Below are positions 1 through 10,243 of a stretch of DNA of 17,370 bases, one piece after another (within the stretch, counting starts at the first letter, position 1; the number at the start of each line of letters is the position of its first letter). This stretch comes from Acanthamoeba lenticulata (taxonomy: Eukaryota > Discosea > Longamoebia > Acanthamoebidae): positions 1-17,370 of the forward strand of contig NAVB01001375.1 of NCBI GenBank assembly GCA_002179805.1, written 5' to 3'. The position numbers and the translations under genes were made by a program. Under the pieces are notes generated by a model. That model saw nothing but the letters and a program-made list of their open reading frames with translations. It did no database searches and was not told where the DNA came from.

Positions 1-126
1 CGAAGGGGAGGTAATCTGAGCCTGATGCAATCCCGCGTACCTGAGCTGGGCGGGAGCCGTGTGATTTGTGGCGGTCGAGGATTCACTCTGTCTTTACCGT
101 CAGCTACGAACAGCTTCGACTCTTGA
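1..126 (+). CDS. possible 3' end of an upstream gene (partial, unidentified)
   Basis: Frame 1 is open from the first base to a TGA at 124-126 (41 codons). The translation is of ordinary composition, rich in Gly, Ser and Arg. I recognise no family. It could be the last exon of a + strand gene lying off the left edge, which would fit the head-to-tail order of the following genes. An open stretch this short can also arise by chance. Confidence 0.2.
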   Translation, partial: RRGGNLSLMQSRVPELGGSRVICGGRGFTLSLPSATNSFDS

Positions 127-309
127 TTGGGGGTCAGAAGAAAAAACCGCAAATGGTGAACGGAGTTGCATAACAGATCTGTTGGAAGATGCAAACCTTA
201 CCTTCATCTCCGCTGCAAAAAAGAAGCTCTTTTGATGTGGGGACGTTGCTGCCTTCCATCACGCGTTTTTGAGCAAGCTTGTATTTTTCTCGACTTTTCT
301 TTTTTACAA

Positions 310-343
310 AAATATAATATAAAAGAAATTCTTCTTCCTGCAG
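310..343 (+). promoter_or_regulatory. TATA-like / pyrimidine-CAG element upstream of the SNRNP40 gene
   Basis: An A/T-rich block with TATAATATAAAA (about 313-324) is followed by CTTCTTCCTGCAG ending at 343, 35 nt before the ATG at 379. It can be read as a TATA box plus initiator, or as the 3' end of a 5'UTR intron (A-rich branch region, pyrimidines, CAG). The rest of 127-378 has no convincing gene. Which reading is correct cannot be decided from sequence alone. Confidence 0.35.
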
Positions 344-378
344 TGCGCGATCTTGCGTGCAACCCGATTCCAATCAAG

Positions 379-2837
379 ATGGAGAAGAGAAAGTTCGACA
401 ACACGGGTATGGTTGCGTCTCTTTTTGAAAGAGACCAAACTTGCAGCAGGAATTGGTTTCAAATTCAGCGAACAAAACCAATTTTTCTCTCTCTCTCTCT
501 CTCTCCCTCCCTCTCTCCTCTTCTCAACTAATCATAAAAGCATTGAACAGATTCCAAGGCGTTGGTAGTGAAGAGAACAAAGACCGACGATGTTAAGGGC
601 CGTGAACTAATCGCCGCGGTACACCACCTTGCCGTCTCTCTAAACGCGACTCCTGGAGGAACACAGACGTCTATGACATTCCTTCATTTCGATTGCGATT
701 ATCTTTTTTTTTTTTTTTTTATTTATGTTGACTGTTTCCTCTTTTTTATGTGCTGTGATCACATTCAGGATGTTCCTCGAACGTCGAGTTTGATCGCGCC
801 CATCGTTGTTTTGGAAGGTCACCAGGCAGAGATCTATTCTTGCAAGTTCGACCCTTCGGGACAGTCGCTCGCCTCTGCTGGTTTCGATAAGAAGATCTGT
901 GCGTACCAAACAGTTCTCTCTTCTTTCTGTCCAGTCTGCGAAGTTTTGTCTGTATTGTGTGCGGTTGTGCGCGCGCGCGCTCTCTCTCTCTCTCTCTCTC
1001 TCTTTTCTTAACCAGCATGTCTTATTGGTGGCTGTACGAACGAACGAACGAACGAACGAACGAACGAACGAACGAACGAACGAACGAACGAACGAACGAA
1101 CGAACGAACGAACGAACACAGTCCTGTGGCAGGTGCATGGTGAGTGCGTCAACTATCATGTTTTTGAAGGGCACAAGAACTCTATCCAAGAGATCCACTG
1201 GAGCAGCGACGGAGAGTACGTAGCTCTCTCCCCACACTCCAAATTTGCACCTCTCTCGTTTTTCGCCTCCCTCCCCTTCTCTTTTTAAACAAGTATGTAT
1301 GTTTCTCGTCTTAATCACTTGCGCCTCTTTCCTTTTCTTCCGTTATCGTTGTTGTGCCGCCAGACGACTTTTTTCGGCCTCGGCCGACAAGACGGTCATG
1401 GCGTGGGATACAGTGGTGGGCACGCGAGTCAAGAAACTTAGTGAGCACACCTCGTTCGTTCACAGCTGCAGCCCATCCCAAAAAGGCAATCTGCTCGTGA
1501 GCGGCTCTGACGACAAATCTGTCAAGGTATGTTTGTGGTGGTGGTGGTGGTGTGTGTTTATGTGTTTTTTGGACCCTCTCCCACCTTCATGGCACTTTGT
1601 AGTGACCACAAGGTGCTGTTTTGCTCTCTTTCTCTGATCCTGCACCCCGGAATCAACAGCTTTGGGATCTGCGCAGGAAGAGGAGCGCCAACACATACAA
1701 CCACAAGTATCAAGTCACCTCTGTCGCTTTCTCGCAGAACAACGAGCAGGTCTACTTTGGCGGCATCGACGGCGCGATTCATGTACGCATTGTTTTTTCT
1801 TCTTCTTCTTATTCTTCTTTTGTGAAATTTTCACCCACCTCCTTTTTCTTATGTAGCAACATGAAGGAACACCGCCGTAGCGACATTTTTTTTTTCCCTT
1901 CGCGTTTGTGTTGATCATTTTTCTCCTCAGGTGTGGGATCTCCGCCGAGACGAGTTGGCCTTTAGTGTGAACTCACACAAAGACATTGTCACGTCGATTC
2001 GAGTGAGTCCTGATGGTCACTTCCTACTTTCAACTGCGATGGTTCTTCCCCCATCCCCCTCTTCCCAAACGGAAGTTACTGTTGTGTATCACTTGAACTC
2101 ATCTTTCGGAAACACAACAGGACAATTCACTGTTTGTGCACGACATGCGTCCGTACGTGCCAGGGGACAGTCGCCTCACCAAGGTCTTCACGGGCGCTGT
2201 GGTACTTTTCCGCTCTTTTTGCTTTTTTTTCTTCTTCTTCTTCTTCTTCTTCCGAGTTCCTTTTTCCCAACAGCTGTTGAAGGTGACGCGTTGATTTTGT
2301 TTATTTGTTTGCTTGTTTTTGTTACTCGACATTTACGATTCGGGTTCAGCACGGGTTCGACAAGAATCTGCTCAAGGTCAACTGGTCGCCTGACGGCAGT
2401 CGAGTTTCTGCCGGCTCTGCTGATAAGTTCGTCCCTCCCTCTCTTGTGCTTCTTCACTGGCTGCAGTCAGCACGTGCCGCTTCTACGTCTGCGCGCTCTT
2501 CCCCTGCGTGTGGACATGTCATTTGTATTTTATTATATTTTATTATATTTTATTTCATTATTTAATAGAAAGTTAACATGTTGCCCAACTACAATCAGGC
2601 TTGTGTACATTTGGGACAGCGTCACAAGACAAGTGATCTACAAGCTACCTGGGCACACAGGTGTGTACCGCAATCTTCCCCTCCTCCTCCTCCTCCTCCT
2701 CCTTGCGCTTGCTCACAACGGTTTATTCTTTTTGGGTGTAAGGTACGGTGAACGAGGTGGTGTTCCACCCGGAGGAGCCCATCGTCGCGTCGTGCAGCTC
2801 AGATAAGAAAATCTACCTTGGTGAGATCGAGCCTTGA
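379..2837 (+). CDS. SNRNP40: U5 snRNP 40 kDa WD40-repeat protein
   Basis: Eleven exons: 379-406, 551-666, 769-898, 1122-1215, 1364-1526, 1660-1782, 1931-2041, 2121-2201, 2350-2426, 2599-2660, 2743-2837. They give about 359 aa, close to the 357 aa of the human protein. The product is a seven-bladed WD40 propeller of the U5 snRNP and U4/U6.U5 tri-snRNP, acting in nuclear pre-mRNA splicing. Visible family signatures include PRTSSLIAPIVVLEGH before blade 1, ASAGFDKKIFLWQVHGEC, FSASADKTVMAWD, SGSDDKSVKLWDLR, AGSADKLVYIWDS, YKLPGHTGTVNEVVFHP and the C-terminal SSDKKIYLGEIEP. Each matches the corresponding human segment in order. All junctions are GT-AG except exon 2/3: the acceptor at 768 is clear, but no in-phase GT donor exists. 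Introns hold (CT)n at 486-505 and 980-1002, and (CGAA)n at 1036-1117. Identification is firm; the exon 2 boundary is not. Confidence 0.93.
667..768 (+). other. non-canonical or retained intron of the SNRNP40 gene
   Basis: The stretch between conserved exons 2 and 3 has an intron-like body (T16 run at about 705-720, CATTCAG acceptor ending at 768). The phase-0 junction would start with AC rather than GT. The only nearby GT (669-670) is out of phase and would lead to an early stop with this acceptor. The 102 nt are a multiple of three and contain no in-frame stop, so retention would only insert a 34-residue Phe-rich segment. Confidence 0.5.
980..1002 (+). repeat. (CT)n microsatellite after a (GC)n run
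   Basis: The stretch is alternating GC (about 969-980) followed by about eleven CT units, inside SNRNP40 intron 3. It is one of about ten similar CT tracts in introns of this window, all with pyrimidines on the coding strand. Confidence 0.95.
1036..1117 (+). repeat. (CGAA)n tetranucleotide microsatellite, about 20 units
   Basis: This is an essentially perfect array of the CGAA unit, ending four bases before the acceptor AG at 1120-1121. The array lies within intron 899-1121 and replaces the pyrimidine tract normally found next to a 3' splice site. Apparent open frames across it (repeating NERT / RSFV peptides) are artefacts of the tetranucleotide. Confidence 0.97.
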
Positions 2838-2910
2838 AGCCTTGTCGCGTTACCCCCTCCCCTCCTCAACGTGCGGCCAATGCATGTTTGGCCCACAAAA
2901 CAAAACACAA

Positions 2911-2936
2911 AAAATAAATAAAATAAATAAATAAAT
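2911..2936 (+). terminator. AATAAA-rich polyadenylation region of the SNRNP40 gene
   Basis: Overlapping AATAAA hexamers occur about 75-100 nt after the stop at 2837 and before the next start at 3032. Position and composition fit a cleavage/polyadenylation signal. The array is partly a simple A/T repeat, so the functional hexamer cannot be chosen. Confidence 0.5.
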
Positions 2937-3031
2937 GAAACAAAAAACCGAAATGACAAAACATTTTCTGTTGGGCTTCATTTTATTACAACTACACTGT
3001 GTTATCCTGCCGCGGCCGCAATTCCTTGGCC

Positions 3032-5064
3032 ATGCAAGTGGGGTTTACGAGGCAGGCGCTTTTTCTTGGGTGGCTTCTACTGTCGTTAGTCGTTGTAAGC
3101 ATGGAGGCTGCTGCCGCCTCCGTGCCGTTCAAGCCACCAGCAGTGAAACCAGGGGACACAGTGGGCTTCATTTCCCCCGGTAAGTGCCGCAAACAAACCT
3201 TTCACCCTCACGCCTGCCGCTGCTTGTTGTTTATCGTCCTCCTCCTCCTCCTCCTCCTCCCCTCCTTTTTCCTCACTTGCTTCCGTTCCGTTACGGGCAC
3301 GGGACTCAAGAAGCCCAATCGTTCACCCCCTTTTTTTTCCTTCTTCTTCTTCTCTCTATTTCAATTATTCCGGCAGCGAGTCCTATCTACTATACCTCGT
3401 GGACGCCGCAGACCTATCCAGCTCATATCAATGAAACGGTCTTGCCCCTTGGCCTTAAGCCCCAGTTCGCTCCACACTGCTTCGCCGAGTACGGCTATCT
3501 TGCGGGTACGGACGAAGAGCGCGCCGCTGATGTCATGGCCATGTTCAAGAACCCTGAGGTGAAGATGATCGTGGCCAACCGAGGCGGCTGGGGCTGCAAC
3601 CGCTTCATCGACATGGTGCGTGCCCCCTTAACGTTGACCATTTCAAGAAACTATATCTATTTTTTATTTTATTTTATTTTATTTTTTTTCTCTGCACAAC
3701 GACACCAACACTTGTGGTGGTTCAAACGTCCACATTTCTCATTTACAAAAAAAATTTTTTTTTTCTTATTGTCGTGGATGCGGTGATGAAGTTGGACTAC
3801 GACGTCATCGCTCGTAACCCCAAGGTGATCATGGGCTACAGCGACCTCACCGGCCTTTTGAACGCGATTCACACCAAGACCGGCCTTGTGACCTTCCACG
3901 GGTATCCCACTGCCTTCTTTTTCCTCGTCTGGTGGGCCACGGCTCCCGCGGTCCTTTCTCACGTTAGTTACATACATACATGCACACACAGACCGATGGG
4001 GCTCGATCAATGGTGGAGTAAAGGTGGGGGAGTGTCGGGCAAAGTGGTGCATCAAATGGTGCAGCAGGGTGCTCCGCTGCTTCTCACCAACACTGACAGC
4101 GTGCCCATTCGCACCATAACGTCCGGTATCTCTATCGAAAGCCTTTTCTCTCATTTTTTTCTCCTCTCTCTCTCTCTCTCCTTTTTGTCGTCTTGATCCA
4201 AACGAGGAACTGTAAACAGCTGACTGCTGGTTCTAACCGCCATACCGGCATCGGGTCAGGCAAGGCGCGAGGAAAGCTGGTTGGGGGCAACCTGTCTGTC
4301 TTCAGTGCAATGATCGGCTCTCAGTACCTCACCATCGACCAACTCAAGGGCGCCATCCTTTTCCTTGAAGGTTCATGTGTGCATATATATATATGTGTGG
4401 TGTGTGTGGCTTGTAGCGCAGACAGTGAGCAAATCGCTCAATCTACATCTGTGTCATCTCCCCTGTGCCTGCATGCTCGTTGCAATCATATCACATTGCG
4501 CAGAAGTGGGTGAGGAGCCCTACCGAATTGATCGCTACCTGACGCAGGTGCAGCTGGCAGGCTTTCTCGATGTCATCGCGGGCTTCGTGTTTGGTCGGTG
4601 CGTCAATTCCTTATGCTTCATCCTCTCGGTGTGATCAGATCAACCATGATGCATAACTTATTACCATGGATCTCTTTTTTATGACCCTCAGGTGCACTGA
4701 CTGCGAGGCCTCAAACAAAAACCGCACACTCACGCTGGATGTAATCATCGACCAGAAGATTAAGCCGCTTGGCGTTCCTGCATTCACCGGCGCCATGTTT
4801 GGTGCGTTGCAGAACTTGGGTTGCACCAATGAATCACCTACCTTTTTTTGTGACTAAATTCCAACCACGCACACGACTACACTGACAGGCCACGACCTCG
4901 CTGCCCAGTACACTCTCCCTATCGGGCTTGAGGTTGAAATCGACGCTAGCCTAGGTACTGCTCCCCCCCCCCAATCTGGAGATAAGTGTGAGCGGAACCA
5001 CTCCACCACTTCTGACTGTAAATCAGGCTTCATCCGGTTGCTTGAGAGTGCTGTTACTCCATGA
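3032..5064 (+). CDS. secreted LD-carboxypeptidase / MccF-like serine peptidase (family S66)
   Basis: Nine exons: 3032-3179, 3377-3615, 3792-3901, 3992-4125, 4260-4370, 4504-4597, 4692-4801, 4889-4954, 5027-5064. They total exactly 1050 nt, 349 aa. S66 enzymes cleave the L,D-tetrapeptide bond of bacterial peptidoglycan or, in MccF, microcin C-type peptide nucleotides. The N-terminus is a good signal peptide: basic start, then [13 protein letters not shown], then AAAAS. This suggests secretion or the endolysosome. Family landmarks are [22 protein letters not shown], the nucleophile Ser146 in [16 protein letters not shown], Glu247/248 in [14 protein letters not shown], and His317 in [14 protein letters not shown]. 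The Ser-Glu-His spacing matches bacterial LdcA. The start is the first ATG that gives the signal peptide. A bacterial-type enzyme with eight introns suggests old acquisition and long residence, perhaps for digesting bacterial prey (inference). Confidence 0.9.
4164..4181 (+). repeat. (CT)n tract in intron of the S66 peptidase gene
   Basis: The tract is a CT run in intron 4126-4259, well upstream of the acceptor CGGGTCAG at 4259. A TCTAAC branch-like sequence lies between the two. Confidence 0.9.
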
Positions 5065-5196
5065 GCCATCTCATCGTCAGAGCTGCTGTGTGCTGCCGCG
5101 CCGACCTGCCGCGCCGACCCCACAACACAAAACATTTTTGCCTTTTTTTCTTTTCGCCCTACCCATCCTTTTCTTGTTCTTTTCAGGAAACAAACA

Positions 5197-7847
5197 ATGG
5201 AGCAAGAAGAAGGAACTCGTGTTTCCTCGTCGTGTTCCTTCAATTTTGAAGCGCTTCCCACAGAAGTGGCTTTTCAGATCTTAAGCCATTTCAACTATCG
5301 CGTGCGGCCTTCAATCTTGCTGCGCGGCCACAACTATTTATTTTTATTTTATCCATTTTTTTTTTAAAAAAAAACAAAAAAGCTCCACTAACAAGCAACT
5401 GGGGCTATATAACAGGAGTTGTGCGTGTTGGCTCTCGTGGCCAAGTACTGGCACACTTTAACCCTGGTGATAGTCCCTCTTTCTCTCTCTCTCTCTCTCT
5501 CGCTCTCTCTCTTTCCTTGCCATAACACCAACTTTGACACTGTGAGTCTCACCAGCTGGGGCTGGTCGCTTATGGGGTTCCCAACAGGATGGAATGTTGC
5601 CGGGGTGGCGGCAGCTTGACCTGTACCATCACAGGCAGCGGGTGAATGACCACTCTCTTACGGGTCTTTTATGTCACCCCTCCCGCTTGGCTCACACACG
5701 TACGTTCCTCCTCCCTCTACAGTTATTAATAACTGCATCCTGACCCAATCTCATCATCTTCTCTCTTTCACTTTCTCTCTTACGACAAGGCTTCTTGGGC
5801 TTGTCGACCTGTAGCGCCATCACCGATCGCACGTTGTTAGCACTTAGCCATCTGTGCCTGCGTTTAGTTCATGTGAGCTTCTTTGTATGTACATACAGTC
5901 GCTACTTGCCAGCTCTCTCTCTCTCTCTCTCACACATACTAACGGACATGCACAATATGGTAGGAGTGCGCCAATATAACTGATGAGGCGGTCAAAGCAA
6001 TTTGGTAATTCTTATGTGTTGGTGACTCTCTCTCTCTCTCTCTCCCTTCCCCCTCCCTCCCTCTCTAATGAATTCACATGAGATCCCTTTTTTCTGTCTC
6101 TTGGTTATATGAAGGGTCCGTAAATCGGTCAGTAAGCGCTTACGGGTTAGTGGCGGTGTTTGGCGGGGGAGTGGATTTAGCACAAGCAGTCCCAACCTGA
6201 GGACACTCCAGCTGGCAGCTTGCGAACGTATCACGGACGTCTCACTCCTGTGCATGGCCTCCTACCTTCCCGAGCTCCGGGTTTGGATTACCCTCACCTC
6301 TCTCCTCGTCCTTCGAACTGTATGTAGAGTCTCTGATTTCCTTAAGGGGGTGGTCGACTCGAGTTTCAGATGCTGGATGTTGAGCGCTGTCCGCACATCA
6401 CCGTTGAGGGCATTGAGGCCGTGTGCTTGCACTGTCCCCATATCAGGTAACACCTGCTTGCCCCTCTCTCTTTCCCTGCCTCTCATCCTTTTTTTTTTCT
6501 GCTGCGTCCTGCTGCTGTAATCTCACTTAATTGTTATTGTGGTCGATAGACAACTTAACCTGATTGCACTACCTCAGCTGCGTGGAGAACGGCTGATGGA
6601 AGCCACTCTGCATCTCACGTATATCCTCTCTGTCCCTTTCTTCGCTCTCTCTCTCTCTCTCTCTTTCCCCACCTCCTCCACCACATGGTGAAACTCTTTG
6701 TTGCTTAAGAAACAATCGGACTGTGCGCGAACATGCTAAAAGCGACCTTCGGAAGCTAGCTCTCGGGCGCTCACCGCATGTGATGGGTATGCATCTCCTG
6801 GCTCACCATACAGCGCTTGAAGTCCTCGATCTGTACGCCGTTTTCTCTCTCTCCCCTCACACTTATTTATTTTTATTTTTGTACCACAGCGCCAATGGCT
6901 GACGACTTGACTCTTGGTTGCACTACTGGGGTTCAAGGTCTGAGAACCGCCATGTGCATGGCCTGCATCTGGCGGATGTGGGGCACGCCTGCAGTAAGCT
7001 ACGGATCCTCGATATCTCATACACGAATTGGCGTAGCATGACCGTACCTACATCGTCTCAAACTGGCCGATAATGTTTGTGGTGTTGTAGTTGTTGTTGA
7101 AACTCGCTAACGTATGGTGTTTGGTTTGCAGCCCGCACACCTGTTGCCCATTGCTGCTAGCTGTGACCAACTAGAGATATTGAACGTAGCTTCAGTCAAA
7201 ACATTAACAGACGCAGTGCTCATGACGTTCAGTTCTACAAATATTGGGCTGCGGTACGGCCATGGGCTTCCCCCTCCCCCATCTACTGTGTAAAAAAAAA
7301 AAAGCTGTTGTGTCTTCTCTCGACACAAGGGAAGTAGTACTCACTCGCAATTCCCAACCACCACCCCACAACAACAGCAAGTTGGTGCTGAGCGGTTGCG
7401 TCAAGCTTACGGATACTTCGATCATTGCAGTCACTCAAAGCTGTCGCGCCATCAAGGAAATGCAACTGGCCGGTTTGGCCTTGCTTACAGGCGCGTTTGC
7501 TTCCCTTATGTCTCCTCCTGCCAGCCCACCGGCACTTACATTCTCTCTCTCTCTCTCTTATCACAGATGAATCGCTGCGGGCGTTGGGCGAAAATTGCCC
7601 CGCGCTTGAATTCCTCACGTTGTCGCAACAGCAGTTGATCAGCGATGAAGGGATCTGGCATTTGCGTCACTTGCAGCTCATCAAGACCCTGGTTATTACG
7701 CAATGTTCACGCATCACCTCGGCGGCGGTGCGCCGGCTGCGGGAGACTCTGCCCTCACACGCCCGTCTACGCTTCAGTCTGGTGACTACTAGCAGTAGTA
7801 GTAGTAGTAACAGGCGTCCCCCGCCGCTTGAGCGCCCTTATGTGTGA
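5197..7847 (+). CDS. F-box / leucine-rich-repeat (FBXL-type) protein
   Basis: Thirteen exons: 5197-5301, 5416-5466, 5588-5699, 5790-5872, 5964-6004, 6115-6280, 6370-6446, 6550-6618, 6710-6832, 6938-7043, 7132-7253, 7378-7490, 7567-7847. They total 1449 nt, 482 aa, in frame throughout. Residues about 17-52 (FEALPTEVAFQILSHF ... LVAKYWHTLT) form an F-box, which binds SKP1. The rest is cysteine-type LRRs: STCSAITDRTLLAL, CANITDEAVKAI, ACERITDVSLL, ERCPHITVEGIEAV, VLDLSENRHV, LRILDIS, LVLSGCVKLTDTSIIAV, TDESLRALGENCPALEFL, TQCSRITSAAVRRL. The expected role is substrate receptor of an SCF ubiquitin ligase; the target is unknown. Intron 12 (7491-7566) starts with GC. The acceptor at 6937 was chosen over the nearer one at 6889 because the latter brings in a TGA. 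A Ser run near the C-terminus comes from (AGT)n at about 7788-7808. CT tracts sit in introns at 5482-5512, 5913-5931, 6026-6044, 6644-6664 and 7542-7559. Confidence 0.87.
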
Positions 7848-8006
7848 AGATCCTTCGTCTCTGGGCCGGAGGCCACAAATGCGATGATCAACCCCCCTCT
7901 CTCCCAACCAAACTGACCGAAGACAACAAATTTTGTTTTTCTCCAGCTGCCAACTGAATTTCTTTTTTTTTTTAAAAAAATATTCTTCTTCTTCTGCAGA
8001 GCCACA

Positions 8007-9262
8007 ATGCAAAAAAAGCAGCAGCAAGATGCAACGCAAACATCTGCGCAGGTGGTTTTCCACGTGACTGGTTTTGGTCGCTTTCATGGAGTGGAATCCA
8101 ATCCAACGGCCGAGCTTATCAAGCATTTGCCAGACTACTTACAGCGGCGGCGTCACGAGGGGGAGGAGGAGCACTCCGCCAGCTGCTGCTGGCCTGCAGC
8201 TGTCAGGTTCGCATCTTTCACAACCATTGAGACTTCCGGGGTGGGAGCTCTTGTCGCTCTGCACGACATCGCCTTGAAGGGCTCTTCAGCTGCTTCCCCT
8301 CAAGATGTGCGTGTATTATTCATCAGCAAACAAAAAAATGGAAGGAGAGAAAAGGCCCTTTTAACTCTCTTACCCGACTCCCACGTGCGCGTTTGAAGGG
8401 GAAGACAGCCACCGTGGTGTGGCTTCACCTAGGGGTAGCAGCCAACCAGCAACAGTTCAAGCTGGAGGAGTGTGCTGTAAATGGTACAAGTCTCTCGCTC
8501 TGATTCCCCCCCCCCCACCCCCCGCAAAACCACTGGCCCCTAAACAACGTTTTGTTTCTTGGTGCAGAGGCTACTTTTCGCTGCCCAGATGAGCGCGGCT
8601 GGACACCTGAAGGACAGGTCATCCTCCCGCAGTTCCCAAAGTAATAACCCCCCTCCCCTCCAGAGCGCAATATTGATGCATTGTACCTTTGAGAACCACT
8701 TCTCACTCGTAACCTACCACTGAAAGGACACACGTGTTGAGTCCTCATTTCCCTTTACACCAAGTTCGTGAGCGCATGATTCAAGGCAAAACTCAAGTAG
8801 AGATCTCACAAGACTGTGGCAAGTTTGTGTGTAACTGGCTTTAGTACTAGGCTGCCCCCCCCCCCTCTCCCCTCTCCTCCCTCCTTCCCTCATGTTCTGT
8901 GTGTCCTCCCTCTTGTGTGATTAGTTATTATTATTATTGTTATTCTTCTCTCTCCTCTGTTAATCGCATGATTCATCCCAGTTTTCATTCCTTGTACCGG
9001 TGCCAGCAGCTTACTGCAGTATCCAGCCAACAGAAACACTACGCCGTGTTCTGTCACGTCCCACCCTTTGAGGTACTACCAAAAATGCATCTTTTTACTG
9101 TTGATCGCAGTTGTTGTGCAGTTTCACGTGTTGACCAGAAACACCCTTTCAATGAACCCCTTTCAGCACATCCCACTAAGCAAGCAATTAGCGTTCGTCA
9201 GCGAGCTTGTTGGTGTCTTATCTACTTTTGCCTTGGACGAGGCGAGCCCCAATGTTGGCTAG
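8007..9262 (+). CDS. PGPEP1: pyroglutamyl-peptidase I (peptidase C15)
   Basis: Six exons: 8007-8306, 8399-8483, 8568-8640, 8742-8843, 8982-9072, 9122-9262. They give 263 aa against about 209 in human and 215 in bacteria. The enzyme removes N-terminal pyroglutamate from peptides in the cytosol; no signal peptide is seen. The N-terminal motif VTGFGRFHGVESNP is at residues 20-33. Catalytic residues by alignment are Glu123 (FKLEECAVN), Cys183 (CGKFVCNWLYFHSLY) and His212 (VFCHVPPFE), in the right order and spacing. Extra length comes from a loop after residue 40 and a roughly ten-residue insertion (QQLTAVSSQQ) between the Cys and His. The exon 4 donor GTACTA at 8844 is supported by perfect alignment across the junction. 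The acceptor of exon 4 (8741, GAG without a good pyrimidine tract) is the weakest boundary. Confidence 0.88.
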
Positions 9263-9355
9263 CCACACATTGGTGGTGAATTGACGCGTCGATGCGAGTT
9301 GTACTTTTTTTCTTCCTTCTTCTGGGAAGTTTGGCGGAGAAGGGTTAGCTGGGGG

Positions 9356-9366
9356 CATAAAAAGGG
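9356..9366 (+). promoter_or_regulatory. TATA-box-like element for the FMN reductase gene
   Basis: CATAAAAAGGG lies about 28-38 nt upstream of the ATG at 9394, in the 131-bp spacer after the peptidase stop. A core promoter with a very short 5'UTR is plausible. No transcript start is visible in sequence. Confidence 0.4.
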
Positions 9367-9393
9367 ACCTGCCTCCCTTATATTCACCACTTC

Positions 9394-10137
9394 ATGAACA
9401 CCACCACGACTACTGTAGGCCTCCTTATGGGCAGCGTTCGCCCGAACGGCAATGGCACAGGGATCGCGTCGTGGCTCCTTCATCGCTTCGACCAACGTAC
9501 CCTCTCCTCCTGCTCGCCAACGTTGTTGGCAATGTCAGCAAGGCCAGGTCGCAACCTTGACACTTCCCCTAATGAGAGCGAAGACAAAAACACCACTACT
9601 ACTACTGCTGCTGCTGCTGCTGCTACAACAAACACTCTGGTATCTGTAAGTACCATCAACGTCAGCTCTCTCGACTTGCCCTTCTTTGCTGAGGACACCC
9701 TCCCAGCAGCAGTCACAACAGCCGATGCCTATACCAACAAGGCAGTGTGCGCTTGGAGTGAGCAGCTCTCCTCCTTGGACGCTGTCATCATTGTCACACC
9801 CCAGTTTAATTGGGGCTACCCGGCTGCACTCAAGAACGCCATCGACTGCCTCTACCACGAGTGGCAGGGAAAACCAATTCTGTTGGTCACTTATGGCTCT
9901 CGTGGTGGTGGCAAGGCAGCCACCCAGCTGCGACAGGTGCTGGAAGGTGGCCTCAAGGCACATGTGCTCTCCACTTCACTTGAGATAGCTCTGGAAAAAG
10001 AGATGGTGGCCGGCCAGAGGCGAGTCACCAGCACTTGGGAAGGACTGAAGCAGCACGAAGCAGCATTGGAAGAAGCTGTGCAAGAGTTGGTGCTGCGCGC
10101 AACGGAGCGGAAGTTTCTGCCGAGCCGCGGCTCGTGA
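9394..10137 (+). CDS. NADPH-dependent FMN reductase-like flavoprotein (intronless)
   Basis: A single uninterrupted frame of 247 aa. Flavodoxin-like quinone/azo reductases of this family bind FMN and use NAD(P)H to reduce quinones, azo dyes or flavin in the cytosol. The phosphate-binding loop GSVRPNGNG is at residues 13-21. The diagnostic stretch TPQFNWGYPAALKNAIDCLY begins at Thr135 and is followed by HEWQGKPILLVTYGSRGGG. The usual order of strands and helices follows to a helical C-terminus. Between the P-loop and the LDLPFFAED segment lies a low-complexity insertion (Asn/Thr/Ala runs) coded by ACT and GCT triplets at about 9591-9625. It is the only host gene here without introns, which suggests recent transfer from bacteria or fungi, or a retrocopy (inference). 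Confidence 0.88.
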   Translation: MNTTTTTVGLLMGSVRPNGNGTGIASWLLHRFDQRTLSSCSPTLLAMSARPGRNLDTSPNESEDKNTTTTTAAAAAATTNTLVSVSTINVSSLDLPFFAEDTLPAAVTTADAYTNKAVCAWSEQLSSLDAVIIVTPQFNWGYPAALKNAIDCLYHEWQGKPILLVTYGSRGGGKAATQLRQVLEGGLKAHVLSTSLEIALEKEMVAGQRRVTSTWEGLKQHEAALEEAVQELVLRATERKFLPSRGS

Positions 10138-10243
10138 AACGAGTTCAACCAGCAACAAGAAAAACCTTTTTCTTCTTCTTCTAACGCGGTTTTTGTTTTC
10201 TCTTTTGTTTTCTTCCGCGGCCACTGGCGAAGAGAGCAGGATC

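Noticed and set aside
957..1223. Open frames giving repeated NERT or RSFV peptides across the CGAA array, on both strands
   Set aside because: They are translations of a tetranucleotide microsatellite inside a SNRNP40 intron.
4190..4259. Extra coding segment [14 protein letters not shown] in the S66 gene
   Set aside because: It cannot be joined in phase to the preceding exon; splicing at 4259 gives the family motif [11 protein letters not shown] directly.
6890..6937. Coding use of the acceptor CCACAG at 6889 in the F-box/LRR gene
   Set aside because: It introduces an in-frame TGA after three codons. The acceptor at 6937 restores VLDLSENRHV in frame.
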